From the NCBI RefSeq assembly GCF_002949735.1, contig NZ_CP026681.1, forward strand, positions 2,852,001-2,916,000: a DNA stretch of 64,000 nucleotides, in the 5' to 3' direction. This stretch comes from Nostoc sp. 'Peltigera membranacea cyanobiont' N6 (GTDB lineage: Bacteria > Cyanobacteriota > Cyanobacteriia > Cyanobacteriales > Nostocaceae). The notes under the pieces were generated by a model. That model did no database searches and had not been told where the DNA came from. It saw nothing but the letters and a program-made list of their open reading frames with translations. Of this stretch, positions 1-8,136 are shown piece after piece (within the stretch, counting starts at the first letter, position 1; the number at the start of each line of letters is the position of its first letter). Both the position numbers and the translations under genes were made by a program.

Positions 1-2
1 TC

Positions 3-959
3 TACGCTTCCTCTGAAGCTTCATTCACCCACACCCTATATTTTGAGGTAGAAGACTCTGGCGCAGGCATTGCTGCTGATGAACTTGATAAGTTGTTTGA
101 AGCCTTTGCTCAAACCCAAACCGGCAAAAACGCCCAGGAAGGAACAGGCTTAGGATTACCCATCAGCCGCAATTTTGTACAGTTGATGGGTGGCGAGATG
201 AATGTCAGTTCTCAAGTAGGGTATGGCACGCTTGTTAAATTCCAGATTCAGGTGACAGCCGTTGAGACAGCTGATGAAGAAACCTTGAGGTTCAAGCGAC
301 AGATTATTGCTTTGGAATCCAATCAACCCAGTTACCGCATTTTAGTTGTGGATGATAAAGATATCAATCGCCAGATTCTAGTGAAGTTGCTCCGTCCCTT
401 GGGCTTTGAAGTGAAGGAAGCTGAAAATGGTCAAGAAGCGATCGACATTTGGCAACAATGGCAGCCTCACTTAATTTGGATGGATATGCGAATGCCAGTA
501 CTGAATGGCGTTGAAGCCACACAATACATAAAAACTCAAGCTAATGGTAACGGTAACAGCCCAAAAATTATCGCCTTGACTGCTAGCAGTTTAGAAGAAG
601 AACGCGCCGCAATTTTGGCAGTTGGTTGCGATGACTTTATGCGAAAACCATTTCGAGACTACGAAATTTTCGACGCGATGGCAAAGCATATTGGAGTGCT
701 ATACGTATATGAAGAAACTTTAAATCAGCCACAAGCGCATTTGCCCACGGCTAAATTGCAACCATCCGATTTCCATAAAATGTCTAGCGAATGGCTGAGT
801 GAATTTCACGCTGCTGCCACCGCCGGACGAGATCAACGACTGATGGAACTGATCGAAAAAATTCCTGAGCAGAACTCGGCAATAGTACAAACTCTCAAGC
901 ATTTGGTCGATAACTTCGAGTTTGATGCACTGCTCGAACTTACTCAATCTATTTTTTAA
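3..959 (+). CDS. Hybrid sensor histidine kinase, C-terminal part (cut by window edge)
   Basis: The open frame enters from the left edge, so only the end of the protein is present. The first residues are the ATP-binding part of a GHKL ATPase: the G1-type motif VEDSGAGI at about residues 20-27, the F-box FEAFAQ and the G2 motif GTGLGLPIS. A receiver domain follows, with the acidic pair VVDDKD, the phosphoacceptor in WMDMRMPVLNG, a threonine in ALTASS and a lysine in MRKPF. The last 60 or so residues (MSSEWLSEF onward) form a short helical tail common in cyanobacterial hybrid kinases. The protein would autophosphorylate on a histidine lying outside the window and pass phosphate to its own receiver. 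The next gene starts 13 bp downstream on the same strand, so the two are probably co-transcribed. The TTG at 93 is internal, not a start. Confidence 0.93.
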   Translation, partial: YASSEASFTHTLYFEVEDSGAGIAADELDKLFEAFAQTQTGKNAQEGTGLGLPISRNFVQLMGGEMNVSSQVGYGTLVKFQIQVTAVETADEETLRFKRQIIALESNQPSYRILVVDDKDINRQILVKLLRPLGFEVKEAENGQEAIDIWQQWQPHLIWMDMRMPVLNGVEATQYIKTQANGNGNSPKIIALTASSLEEERAAILAVGCDDFMRKPFRDYEIFDAMAKHIGVLYVYEETLNQPQAHLPTAKLQPSDFHKMSSEWLSEFHAAATAGRDQRLMELIEKIPEQNSAIVQTLKHLVDNFEFDALLELTQSIF

Positions 960-971
960 TTATTTTTATAT

Positions 972-2261
972 ATGAAAATTCTATCCAAAACCGAAATCCT
1001 TGTAGTTGACGATCTGCCAGACAATCTCCGCTTAGTGTCTAATCTGTTAGTAGAACAGGGCTACGTAGTACGTAAAGCTACAAATGGTACAATGGCGTTG
1101 CGATCGGCTCAGGCAGAACCTCCAGACCTGATTTTATTAGATATCAATATGCCCGATCTTGATGGCTATGAAGTATGTCGCCAACTCAAAACCTTTGATA
1201 ACACTCGTGCCATTCCTGTGATTTTTCTCAGTGCGCTTGATGATGCGATCGACAAGGTAAAAGCATTTAAGGTCGGTGGCATAGACTACATTACCAAACC
1301 CTTCCAAGTTGAGGAAATGTTGATTCGCATTCAAACCCAATTGACAGTACAACGCTTCACTCAAACTCTAGAACAACAAGTTGAACAACGAACTACTGAA
1401 CTTTCCCAAGCCTTGCATCATCTCAAAGAAACTCAACTCCAGTTGGTACAGCATGAGAAGATGTCTGCGTTGGGCAATCTTGTGGCTGGCATTGCTCACG
1501 AGATCAACAACCCTGTTGGCTTTATTGCTGGGAATTTGCAACCTGCGATTGATTATATTAACGACTTGTTTAGATTAGTTGATTTTTATCAAACTAAAAT
1601 GCCTGATGTTGAACCAGACATTGCAGACATTGACTTGGAATATATGCGAGAAGATTTGCCTAAGTTAATTAATTCACTAAAACTCGGAGTTCAACGCATT
1701 CGCCACATCAGCACGAGTTTACGTACCTTTTCCAGAGCCGATCAAGATTACAAAGTACTATTTAACATTCATGAGGGTATCGATAGCACAATTATGATTC
1801 TCAAACACCGCTTGAAAGCTAGTGATGATCGTCCAGAGATTGAAATTGTCAAGGACTATGCTAATTTACCTCAAGTCGAGTGCTTTCCGGGACAACTTAA
1901 TCAGGTGTTCATGAACATTCTGGCAAATGCAATCGATGCTTTGGAAGACTCGAATATAGGACGGAGTTTCACTGATATTGAAGTGAACCCAAACCAGATT
2001 ACAGTGAAAACTGAACTGTCAAATGATAGCCAATTCGTCAACATCTGCATTCAAGACAACGGCATCGGCATGAGAAATGATGTCAAACAGAAGATTTTTG
2101 AGCATTTGTATACTACAAAAGCTGTTGGTAAGGGAACAGGATTAGGATTAGCGATCGCTCATCAGATTGTAGTCGAAAAACATCGTGGAGCGCTCGCTGT
2201 TAATTCAACTTTAGGTGAGGGAACTGAGTTTGTAATTACGCTCCCAGTGAAAGGGGGATAA
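972..2261 (+). CDS. Response regulator-histidine kinase fusion (REC-HisKA-HATPase)
   Basis: This 429-residue protein begins with a receiver domain (ILVVDDLPDN, phosphoacceptor Asp in LILLDINMPDLDG, Lys in YITKPF). A coiled coil (residues about 130-165) leads to a dimerisation/phosphoacceptor helix with the H-box in GIAHEINNP, and then to an ATPase domain with an N-box (NQVFMNILANAIDAL), G1 (QDNGIGM), F-box (IFEHLYTTK) and G2 (GKGTGLGLAIAHQI). The N-terminal receiver with no membrane segment indicates a cytoplasmic kinase that takes phosphate from a partner. The preceding hybrid kinase is the obvious candidate: it is 13 bp upstream, and this two-gene order is typical of cyanobacterial phosphorelays. 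The signal and output are not visible. All catalytic motifs are intact. Confidence 0.95.
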   Translation: MKILSKTEILVVDDLPDNLRLVSNLLVEQGYVVRKATNGTMALRSAQAEPPDLILLDINMPDLDGYEVCRQLKTFDNTRAIPVIFLSALDDAIDKVKAFKVGGIDYITKPFQVEEMLIRIQTQLTVQRFTQTLEQQVEQRTTELSQALHHLKETQLQLVQHEKMSALGNLVAGIAHEINNPVGFIAGNLQPAIDYINDLFRLVDFYQTKMPDVEPDIADIDLEYMREDLPKLINSLKLGVQRIRHISTSLRTFSRADQDYKVLFNIHEGIDSTIMILKHRLKASDDRPEIEIVKDYANLPQVECFPGQLNQVFMNILANAIDALEDSNIGRSFTDIEVNPNQITVKTELSNDSQFVNICIQDNGIGMRNDVKQKIFEHLYTTKAVGKGTGLGLAIAHQIVVEKHRGALAVNSTLGEGTEFVITLPVKGG

Positions 2262-2299
2262 GGGAGCAGAGATGCAGAGGGTATAATTCCTAACTTTTC

Positions 2300-2500
2300 T
2301 CTCTACGTCGCGGTCAAGTTATTGGCATTGTCACAATAGTTGACTGCCAATTTTCACAAGTTGCGTCTGGCTGGGGAATGCCTGGGCAATATCATTGGAA
2401 GCTGGAGAATCCACGCGAGGTAACACCGATTCCTTACATTGGGCGGTTGGGAATTTTTGAAGTGCCGGATGATTTGGTCAGGAGTGCGATCGCCTTATGA
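2300..2500 (+). pseudogene. ASCH-domain protein remnant (C-terminal part)
   Basis: The open frame has no start codon but reads like the second half of a small ASCH (RNA-binding beta-barrel) protein: VIGIVTIVDC, then SGWGMPGQYHWKLENPR and IGRLGIFEVP. ASCH proteins of this type are common in phages and plasmids. The N-terminal half is missing. Its TGA overlaps the ATG of the following methyltransferase fragment (ATGA), so the two were probably translationally coupled. The assignment rests on motif resemblance only. Confidence 0.55.
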
Positions 2501-2690
2501 AATCAGTCCTCTCACTTTTCTCCGGCATCGGTGGACTCTGCCACCACGGAATATCAGCCGCAGGTCTATCCCACAAATTCCGAGTCCACCAATTTGTCGA
2601 AATCTCCCCTTATTCTCAATCACAATTGCGCCATGAACAATCAGAAATTCCAATCCACGCAGATATTACCAACTACCATTGCCGAGAATC
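2497..2690 (+). pseudogene. DNA (cytosine-5) methyltransferase, N-terminal fragment
   Basis: The first residues, VLSLFSGIGGL, match motif I (SAM-binding) of cytosine-5 methyltransferases, and FVEISPYSQSQL resembles motif II (the acidic residue after beta-2). The frame then runs into a block of AATTCGC heptamers at 2691 and fuses in frame with an unrelated four-helix-bundle gene. The catalytic PC motif and all later motifs are missing, so this cannot be an active enzyme. A candidate C-terminal piece lies beyond the four-helix-bundle gene at 3135-3386. Confidence 0.7.
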
Positions 2691-2718
2691 AATTCGCAAT
2701 TCGCAATTCGCAATTCGC
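2691..2718. repeat. Short tandem repeat, four AATTCGC heptamers (left border)
   Basis: Four exact copies of AATTCGC stand head to tail. The reverse-complement array sits at 3113-3139, so the pair forms inverted repeats around one small gene. Heptamer arrays of this kind are characteristic of heterocyst-forming cyanobacteria. Confidence 0.9.
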
Positions 2719-2742
2719 AATTATGAATTAGGAGTAAAAGAT

Positions 2743-3114
2743 ATGAATCAAAATATTAGTATAGCTGACAGAACCAAAGCTTTGGCAATAAGAATAGTTA
2801 AAGCTTGCACTTTCCTAGATGAAAAATCTGGTGTTTGCCGTACTTTATCAAAGCAGTTGCTACGAAGTGGTACTGCTATTGGGGCTAATGTTAGAGAAGC
2901 TCAATCGGCACAATCTGATAAAGATTTTCTTAGCAAGCTAGAAATTGCACTAAAAGAAGAAAGAGAAACTGAATACTGGCTGGAAATATTAATAGAGTCA
3001 GAACTGGTTGATAAAAGTAAGTTTGACTCATTACTGCAAGAAACTAGAGAAATTGGAAAGATTCTGGTTTCATCTACTCGAAAGGTGAAGGAGAAAATCA
3101 ACAAGCTCAATTAA
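2743..3114 (+). CDS. Four-helix-bundle protein (23S rRNA intervening-sequence / Avd-like family)
   Basis: This 123-residue protein has the hallmarks of the small four-helix-bundle family that includes 23S rRNA intervening-sequence proteins and is structurally related to the Avd accessory protein of diversity-generating retroelements: KALAIRIVKAC near the start, SKQLLRSGTAIGANVREAQSA in the second helix, a long charged third helix (SKLEIALKEERETEYWLEIL) and a C-terminal helix. The ATG at 2743 is preferred because GGAG lies 9 bp upstream; the frame also runs upstream into the methyltransferase fragment. The gene is tightly bounded by inverted AATTCGC/AATTGCG heptamers, and its stop codon overlaps the right array. 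No reverse transcriptase or variable repeat is adjacent. Function is unknown; the layout suggests a transferable cassette. Confidence 0.8.
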   Translation: MNQNISIADRTKALAIRIVKACTFLDEKSGVCRTLSKQLLRSGTAIGANVREAQSAQSDKDFLSKLEIALKEERETEYWLEILIESELVDKSKFDSLLQETREIGKILVSSTRKVKEKINKLN

Positions 3115-3139
3115 TTGCGAATTGCGAATTGCGAATTGG
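3113..3139. repeat. Short tandem repeat, AATTGCG heptamers (right border)
   Basis: Three full copies of AATTGCG plus a partial copy. This is the inverted counterpart of the array at 2691-2718. The TAA stop of the four-helix-bundle gene overlaps its first bases. Confidence 0.9.
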
Positions 3140-3386
3140 TTTAACCCCCTGGGCAGACCAAATTGGAAATCAGATTACGCAAGTACGGTTCTCTCATGAA
3201 GACCGAAGCTTTGAACCCAGTATTCGTGAGGTGGCTTCTGGGGTTCCCATTGGAGTAGCCAAGGGAATCAAGGGGAATTATGATGCCCGTCGTGCTTATG
3301 GTTTGAGTTGTTCTCCCCGGCAAGCTGCGATCGCTTGGAAACGAATTGACTATTTGTGCAGTCTTCTCGCTCATAATGAGGCATAA
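3135..3386 (+). pseudogene. Probable methyltransferase C-terminal fragment
   Basis: The open frame after the heptamer array has no convincing start. It reads as the end of a larger protein: EDRSFEPSIREVASGVP, then DARRAYGLSCSPRQAA and WKRIDYL. Its position opposite a truncated cytosine methyltransferase N-terminus makes it a candidate for the C-terminus of the same enzyme, with the middle lost. That link is inferred from position; I cannot confirm it from motifs. Confidence 0.4.
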
Positions 3387-4003
3387 GCATGATTAACCAA
3401 GTCCCGAATCTAGAAACTTGTTGGTATCTTTCGTCAGTTTCTGCTGGTTCTTCAGTCACGGCAGCAGTTGATTAACCTTTGGGTATGGAAACAGCAACAG
3501 GTGAGTGCAGATATTACCTTGTTGTGTTCTCTTGAAGATCGGAGATTTCTGCTACAGGTATATTGTCGGGCGGGAGGTGATCGGGCGATGGCTACCAGAA
3601 TTGTACGGCGGGGAAGTTGCAACAGCTAATCCTGCATTGATAAGCGTAGCGGAGGAGTTCCGTAAATAGTACCTGCTTGCCACATTAAACTACGTAATAG
3701 ATTGTAAGCAAGCGAATAAATGTAAATTTCTTTGCGAACCATAGCCCTATCCATTTTGCTGTGTCTGATGCGGGAGCGATTGCTTTACCATTCATTCACC
3801 ACTCATTGATTAAAAACTGTAATCTTTATCTGGTAAGCATTTTGGCTTTTTTTAGTGCCATTCGGAGCAGGAGCAATGACCATGTGGGGAAGTTCAGTTG
3901 TTAAGTTGGGCGAAGGGCAACTGGCTAGAAATGTAAAAAGAGTAATAGCAGAATAGTTTTATACTAATTTTGTACTTTGTTAGCGCACAGCGATGAGTAG
4001 GCT
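3387..4003. other. Intergenic accessory DNA with one undetermined remnant
   Basis: No intact gene is seen. An open stretch without a start at 3462-3629 (plus strand) reads QQLINLWVWKQQQVSAD and then LEDRRFLLQVYCRAGGDRA; it looks like the tail of a protein I do not recognise and probably belonged to the same lost module as the methyltransferase. The rest has no clear signal. Confidence 0.5.
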
Positions 4004-4828
4004 ATGGAAAATCTGAAACAAACAATAGCTAGCTACTCTAATAAAGATATAGAAGTGCGAAAACATTGGTACTCTCCAGCAGCAGAAGCTTACAACAGGG
4101 CAAGACCCCGTTATCCACAACAATTAATTAAGCAAGTTGTCGAGGTAGCCCAACTTTCTAGTGAGTCAAAAATTTTGGAAGTAGGATGTGGTCCGGGGAC
4201 AGCAACAACATCATTTGCTCAATTAGGTTATTCAATGAAATGTTTGGAACCAAATCCCGATTTTTTAAAGTTAGCCCAACAGAATTGTCAAACCTATCCA
4301 GATGTAGAAATTCAAAACACATCTTTTGAGGAATGGACACTAGAAGTAGGTCAGTTTGATGCTGTATTAGCAGCATCTTCTTTTCATTGGATATCTCCTG
4401 AAATAGGCTATGCAAAAGCGGCAAGTGCATTAAAGGATAACAGATATTTGATTTTACTGTGGAATAAGGAACTGCAACCTAGGTACGAAGTTTATCAAAG
4501 TTTATCAGAAATTTATCAAGCATACGCTCCATCTGTTGCTCGTTATGAAGATGATGAAACACAACAAGAAATCCTCAAACAATTAGGGGGTATGATAATT
4601 GATTCTAGGCAATTTAGAGACTTGAAGTTTGGACAAGTTAAATCTGAAGTAATCTATAGCTCAGATGAATATTTAACTCTGTTAAATACTTATTCACCGT
4701 ATTTAAAGTTAGAACCACAAAAAAAAGAATTGCTGTTTGCCGGGTTAAAGCAACGAATAGATAATGACTTTGGAGGACAGCTTAAACTTTCATATATTTC
4801 GGCTTTTCATATTGCCCAAAAGAATTAA
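4004..4828 (+). CDS. Class I SAM-dependent methyltransferase
   Basis: This 274-residue protein has a Rossmann-type methyltransferase core: the SAM-binding glycine motif ILEVGCGPGTAT at about residues 57-68, the acidic end of beta-2 in MKCLEPNPDFL, and FDAVLAASSFHWI at motif IV, a form typical of the small-molecule methyltransferases grouped in the Methyltransf_11/25 families. The N-terminus (residues 20-45, HWYSPAAEAYNRARPRYP) matches the usual pre-motif region of these enzymes. The substrate cannot be told. It stands alone, flanked by decayed DNA, and may be mobile cargo. Confidence 0.85.
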   Translation: MENLKQTIASYSNKDIEVRKHWYSPAAEAYNRARPRYPQQLIKQVVEVAQLSSESKILEVGCGPGTATTSFAQLGYSMKCLEPNPDFLKLAQQNCQTYPDVEIQNTSFEEWTLEVGQFDAVLAASSFHWISPEIGYAKAASALKDNRYLILLWNKELQPRYEVYQSLSEIYQAYAPSVARYEDDETQQEILKQLGGMIIDSRQFRDLKFGQVKSEVIYSSDEYLTLLNTYSPYLKLEPQKKELLFAGLKQRIDNDFGGQLKLSYISAFHIAQKN

Positions 4829-5131
4829 AATGTTGGCCTACTGCCTCAGAGGATGTTTGAAAAGTCCTTAAGTGTGTGTTTAACTACCCTGGCTACGGGG
4901 AAACTGCCACGAGAGAATCGGAGTTTTGGGATTTGAGATCGCGCCTCTGAGTCGCACTTGAAGCTCAAGCCGACCCTTTTCGATTCTTGAATCCCCTACT
5001 ATGTAAGGACTTAACCTGATATCAAGTATTAATTTTCTATAACTAGTCTAGGAGAGCCTTAAACTTATAGCCAAAACTGGCTTTGAGTATTTCCAGCATC
5101 TCCTGTGCAGATGTACCACAGTACTTATAAT
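4829..5131. other. Intergenic, no gene recognised
   Basis: No supportable gene. The three bases 5129-5131 (AAT) are the left target duplicate of the IS that follows. The DNA to the left of the IS may carry a few more codons of the disrupted GNAT gene, but they are too degraded to trace. Confidence 0.5.
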
Positions 5132-6275
5132 AGACATCTCCGAAAACAGTTAAAGCCTTTGTGTGGCTAGGCTGTAGCCCGTAAATGCAATCATCTTAAA
5201 TTAGTTACTCTGTACGATAAAATAAGACTTTGAGATATTTACTGTTGATAATTAGGGAAAAATATTTAGTTATATGCGGTAATTTCAACCTGATGATATA
5301 GACGATATTTCTAATGGTAATATTAGCGCTCGAATTCGTAACCTTACTAGTCCACAAATCGTCAAAATTACTTGCTCATATTTGTGGGGATTTAACCTAA
5401 ATCTTTCTTGAACAACTCGAAATATTTTGACTGTTCGAATTCGATGTTCAACAAAGATCCGTTTAGATGAAAATATTTTATTTTGTTCTTTCTGTTCAGT
5501 TGTTAGTTCTCGATTTCTTGGTTTCTTAATTGGAGTTGTAATTAAATCTTCTCCAATATATGCCTTATCTCCTTTAAATCTTTGTTTGGCATCAAACTCT
5601 GACCGATATTCTCTAAACACTGTTATATCGCTTTTTGGCCCAGGTTCACCTGCCACAACATCAACGATATCGCTAGCATCAGGTAAAATAATCATTTGAG
5701 TTTTAAATGTATGATTACTCTTCTTGCCTGAAAAATATTTCTTTTGCTCATTATTGTCTCCAGGTCTTTCTCTGACTTGTTCATAGCTATCTACTATTAA
5801 TTCATATTCTGTGAGTATTTCTTTTACTACTTCATAGTCAGAAGCGTTTTTTTTAATTTGTTCAAGCAAACTGGATGGCAGTAATTCTCGCAAGTTAGGC
5901 AACCAATAGTTAAATGTATCATTGGCGGTAGACTCGCTTACTTCAAACTGAATACCTAGGAGTTGGAAGGTTGTTAGATGCCGGAGATACACCAAAGTTA
6001 AAATGATTTGTTCGGGAATAGGTAATTTTGGTTTGCGACCTCCTCCACCAGCAATAATTCTAACTTTCTTAGATTCTAGTGAAGCTTGTTTTTCATGATA
6101 TAAACGTTCCGCATTTAGGATTAATTGTTGTAACTGTTCATATTCCAGTCCTATTAACCTTTGTGTTTGTTTAGGATTCTCTTCAATGTAATTCAGTATA
6201 TTGCTCATGCTCCTGTGCCAAAACCACTCTTTAATGTTCTTTTATCACAGAATGATACTATTTTGGAGATGTCTA
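5132..6275 (-). mobile_element. IS5-family element, ISL2-like, with inverted ends and AAT duplication
   Basis: The ends match as imperfect inverted repeats: AGACATCTCCGAAAACAG on the left against AGACATCTCCAAAATAGT on the right complement. Three-base direct duplicates AAT flank the element (5129-5131 and 6276-6278), which fits the ANT target duplication known for the ISL2 subgroup. The element is 1,144 bp and holds one intact transposase. It interrupted a GNAT acetyltransferase gene whose 3' part survives to its right. Confidence 0.85.
5285..6208 (-). CDS. IS5/ISL2-type transposase (DDE_Tnp_4)
   Basis: This 307-residue protein has an N-terminal helix-turn-helix region (LTTFQLLGIQFEVSESTAN, about residues 78-96) followed by a DDE catalytic region: IVDSYEQVRERP carries the first Asp, LPDASDIVDVVAGEPGPKSD and FKGDKAYIGED the second, and HRIRTVKIFRVVQERFR lies near the conserved Glu. 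The pattern KKYFSGKKSNHTFKTQ is characteristic of IS5-like transposases with the DDE_Tnp_4 fold. Full length with no stop or shift, so the element may be active. It lies inside the matched inverted ends. Confidence 0.9.
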   Translation of the reverse strand: MSNILNYIEENPKQTQRLIGLEYEQLQQLILNAERLYHEKQASLESKKVRIIAGGGGRKPKLPIPEQIILTLVYLRHLTTFQLLGIQFEVSESTANDTFNYWLPNLRELLPSSLLEQIKKNASDYEVVKEILTEYELIVDSYEQVRERPGDNNEQKKYFSGKKSNHTFKTQMIILPDASDIVDVVAGEPGPKSDITVFREYRSEFDAKQRFKGDKAYIGEDLITTPIKKPRNRELTTEQKEQNKIFSSKRIFVEHRIRTVKIFRVVQERFRLNPHKYEQVILTICGLVRLRIRALILPLEISSISSG

Positions 6276-6278
6276 ATT

Positions 6279-6466
6279 ACCAAGAGTAAGGTATAGGTAA
6301 GCAAACAATCAACTTTCTTGAAGAGGTTTGCACCTCCTTCAATGTTCAGGCGTTACATCTTGAAGTTGAACAGAAAAATACTTCTGCTCAAAGTTTTTAT
6401 CGCCGAGTTGGGTTTGAAGATCATAATCGCTATTTGATGACAAAATTACTAAATAAACAGAAATAG
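6279..6466 (+). pseudogene. GNAT acetyltransferase remnant (C-terminal part)
   Basis: The frame contains the acetyl-CoA pyrophosphate-loop remnant GIGKQTINFLEEV and the typical end of a GNAT fold, ALHLEVEQKNTSAQSFYRRVGF. A TAA stands directly before GIGKQ, where these proteins normally have a basic residue, and the N-terminal half is gone. The left border is the IS target duplicate, so the IS insertion disrupted the gene. Confidence 0.7.
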
Positions 6467-6511
6467 GGGATGAGTTCTAAGCCAAAAGCCTGAGCCGCAT
6501 CAAACGAGCGC

Positions 6512-7015
6512 TTACTGCGACTGAGCGGACAGCGCCTTGCGGTAAACGATTTTGTCAGCGCCCGCTTGATAGAAGTCGCGTATCCGTGCTTCCTCCTCAT
6601 AACCACACTTGCGGTAGAACGCTCGCGTGCGCTCGAAGTCCGGCGTACCTGACGTTTCCACCAGTAGTACACGCCCGCCGCGTCTCATCAATGTTTGCTC
6701 AACGTAGCGTAGCAGGGTCGCACCACGTCCTTGTCCTTGTCGGTTGGGTCGGATAGCAATCAACTGTAGATTCCACGTCTGATCAGTCATCCGTTCCATC
6801 TCACAGTAAGCGACCCCGACCGCCCCATTGTCATCGTCGGTAATCCAAAAGCGTTCGCCTTTGCCGTCTGGTAGAGAACCTCTGTCGCTGCTGCCACTGA
6901 AGTAATCGGACAACATTTCGCCAAGCTCCTCAAGTTGGTTTGGTTGGAACAGTCCGGTTGCATCGGCTAAGGCAATCAGCGCGGTTGTGTCATCAGGCAT
7001 GGTCGGTCGAATCAT
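6512..7015 (-). CDS. GNAT family N-acetyltransferase
   Basis: This 167-residue protein has the GNAT fold: MIRPTMPDDTTALIAL at beta-1, the acetyl-CoA-binding motif A in IRPNRQGQGRGATLLRYVEQ (about residues 93-112), and the beta-6/alpha-4 signature FERTRAFYRKCGYEEEA. It would transfer an acetyl group to an amine substrate that cannot be identified. It is divergent from a TetR-type regulator 135 bp away, and the space between them holds a perfect 20-bp inverted repeat, so the regulator probably controls this gene. The DNA is more GC-rich than its surroundings, hinting at transfer. Confidence 0.88.
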   Translation of the reverse strand: MIRPTMPDDTTALIALADATGLFQPNQLEELGEMLSDYFSGSSDRGSLPDGKGERFWITDDDNGAVGVAYCEMERMTDQTWNLQLIAIRPNRQGQGRGATLLRYVEQTLMRRGGRVLLVETSGTPDFERTRAFYRKCGYEEEARIRDFYQAGADKIVYRKALSAQSQ

Positions 7016-7056
7016 TGCGAACTTCGTGTGTAAAACAGGTTAACCTCTAAAATAAA

Positions 7057-7104
7057 TATCACAACAGTTGTTATGTCGATTAAAACATAACAACTGTTGT
7101 GATA
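7057..7104. promoter_or_regulatory. Perfect 20-bp inverted repeat between GNAT and TetR genes (operator)
   Basis: TATCACAACAGTTGTTATGT at 7057-7076 is followed by 8 bp and then by its exact reverse complement at 7085-7104. Each arm contains its own palindrome ACAACAGTTGT, so the region offers two complete dyad sites. The location between divergent genes and the dyad form fit a TetR-family operator acting on both promoters. Confidence 0.85.
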
Positions 7105-7150
7105 AGATGTCAAGAGACTTGTTTCATGTTGCTGTAAACCGAACAGAGCT

Positions 7151-7735
7151 ATGAGTTATGACGCTCGCCGTATTGAAGTCACTAAAGCGGCATGGCGGGT
7201 GATTGCCCGTGAAGGATTGGATCGTGCCAGTATGCGGGCGATCGCGCAAGAACTTGGCTCTTCAACCGGGGTTGTTACCCATTACTTTCGAGATAAAGAA
7301 GAACTTATTCTATTTACCCTGGAACAGGTATTTGAAAACGTACTACAGGACATGAAAACCTGTACCGAGGGACGGCAAGGAATTGAAAGATTAGTACAGA
7401 TGATTTTCGTGGCTCTACCTCTAGAGGACATTGACAAAGCTGATTGGAAGGTTTGGGTGGCATTTTTGGGCTATTCTGTTGGGCGCGAACGCCTCGTTCA
7501 GAAACACCAAAAACGCTATGACTCTTTACGGCAACTTATTTGTCAAGAGTTAGCTGACTTACAAAAAGCCTTGGTGATTCGAGCCGATCTCGATTTAGCA
7601 CTCGAAGCCAATGCACTCATCGCCCTAGTAGATGGGATTGGCACTGGTGTTGTCATTTGTCCTGAGCAGTTCTCAGCAGAGCAACAAAAATATCTTGTGC
7701 GGCGACATATTAATGCAATACTTGCATCATCTTGA
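7151..7735 (+). CDS. TetR/AcrR family transcriptional regulator (BetI-like C-terminus)
   Basis: This 194-residue protein has an N-terminal TetR helix-turn-helix (AAWRVIAREGLDRASMRAIA, then GSSTGVVTHYFRDKEEL, residues 13-50) and an all-helical ligand-binding part resembling the TetR_C_6/BetI group (DWKVWVAFLGYSVG, LVDGIGTGVVICPEQ). It would repress by binding a dyad operator; the doubled palindrome directly upstream is the evident site. The divergent GNAT gene is the likely co-regulated target, with autoregulation. The ligand is unknown. Confidence 0.93.
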   Translation: MSYDARRIEVTKAAWRVIAREGLDRASMRAIAQELGSSTGVVTHYFRDKEELILFTLEQVFENVLQDMKTCTEGRQGIERLVQMIFVALPLEDIDKADWKVWVAFLGYSVGRERLVQKHQKRYDSLRQLICQELADLQKALVIRADLDLALEANALIALVDGIGTGVVICPEQFSAEQQKYLVRRHINAILASS

Positions 7736-8136
7736 ACGAATGGCACGCTTGTAAAGCTCTAAGGTATGCAGAATAGGGGTTACAGCTTTTAATACCAGAG
7801 AGCGCAATAATTAATGGCACGCTTGTAAAGCTGAAATCTGGTCAGGGCAGGGGGTAGATGTAATTTTAAGACAATTAAATTTTAGTTGCGTCAGTAGTTC
7901 ATTTGTTCGTGTTGAGAGGGCTGGCCTTTAAATCAATTTAAACTCAAAAATAATGCAGGATAATCAATCACTTTTATTTATTAAATTAAAAATAAAATAT
8001 AATTGCTTTTATCATAAAAGGTTTTTAAGCTGAAGTTAGCCGGTCGGCAATAAGTTGGTTGTAAAGTTTTTCTTAACAGTAGCTTAGGAAAACCAACTCA
8101 AATACTTTGTATATTTCAGTGTGAGTTTAAAATATT
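7736..8136. other. Intergenic region with direct repeats
   Basis: A 20-bp sequence, AATGGCACGCTTGTAAAGCT, is present exactly twice (7739-7758 and 7813-7832). Between them, GAATAGGGGTTACAGC at 7771-7786 recurs at 53573-53588, so it belongs to a dispersed repeat. The AT-rich stretch 7925-8130 probably holds the promoter of the Rrf2 gene. No gene is seen. Confidence 0.6.

Noticed and set aside
2743..3139. A diversity-generating retroelement, suggested by the Avd-like four-helix bundle
   Set aside because: No reverse transcriptase, template repeat or variable repeat is adjacent. The only reverse transcriptase in the window is the group II intron maturase, 43 kb away.
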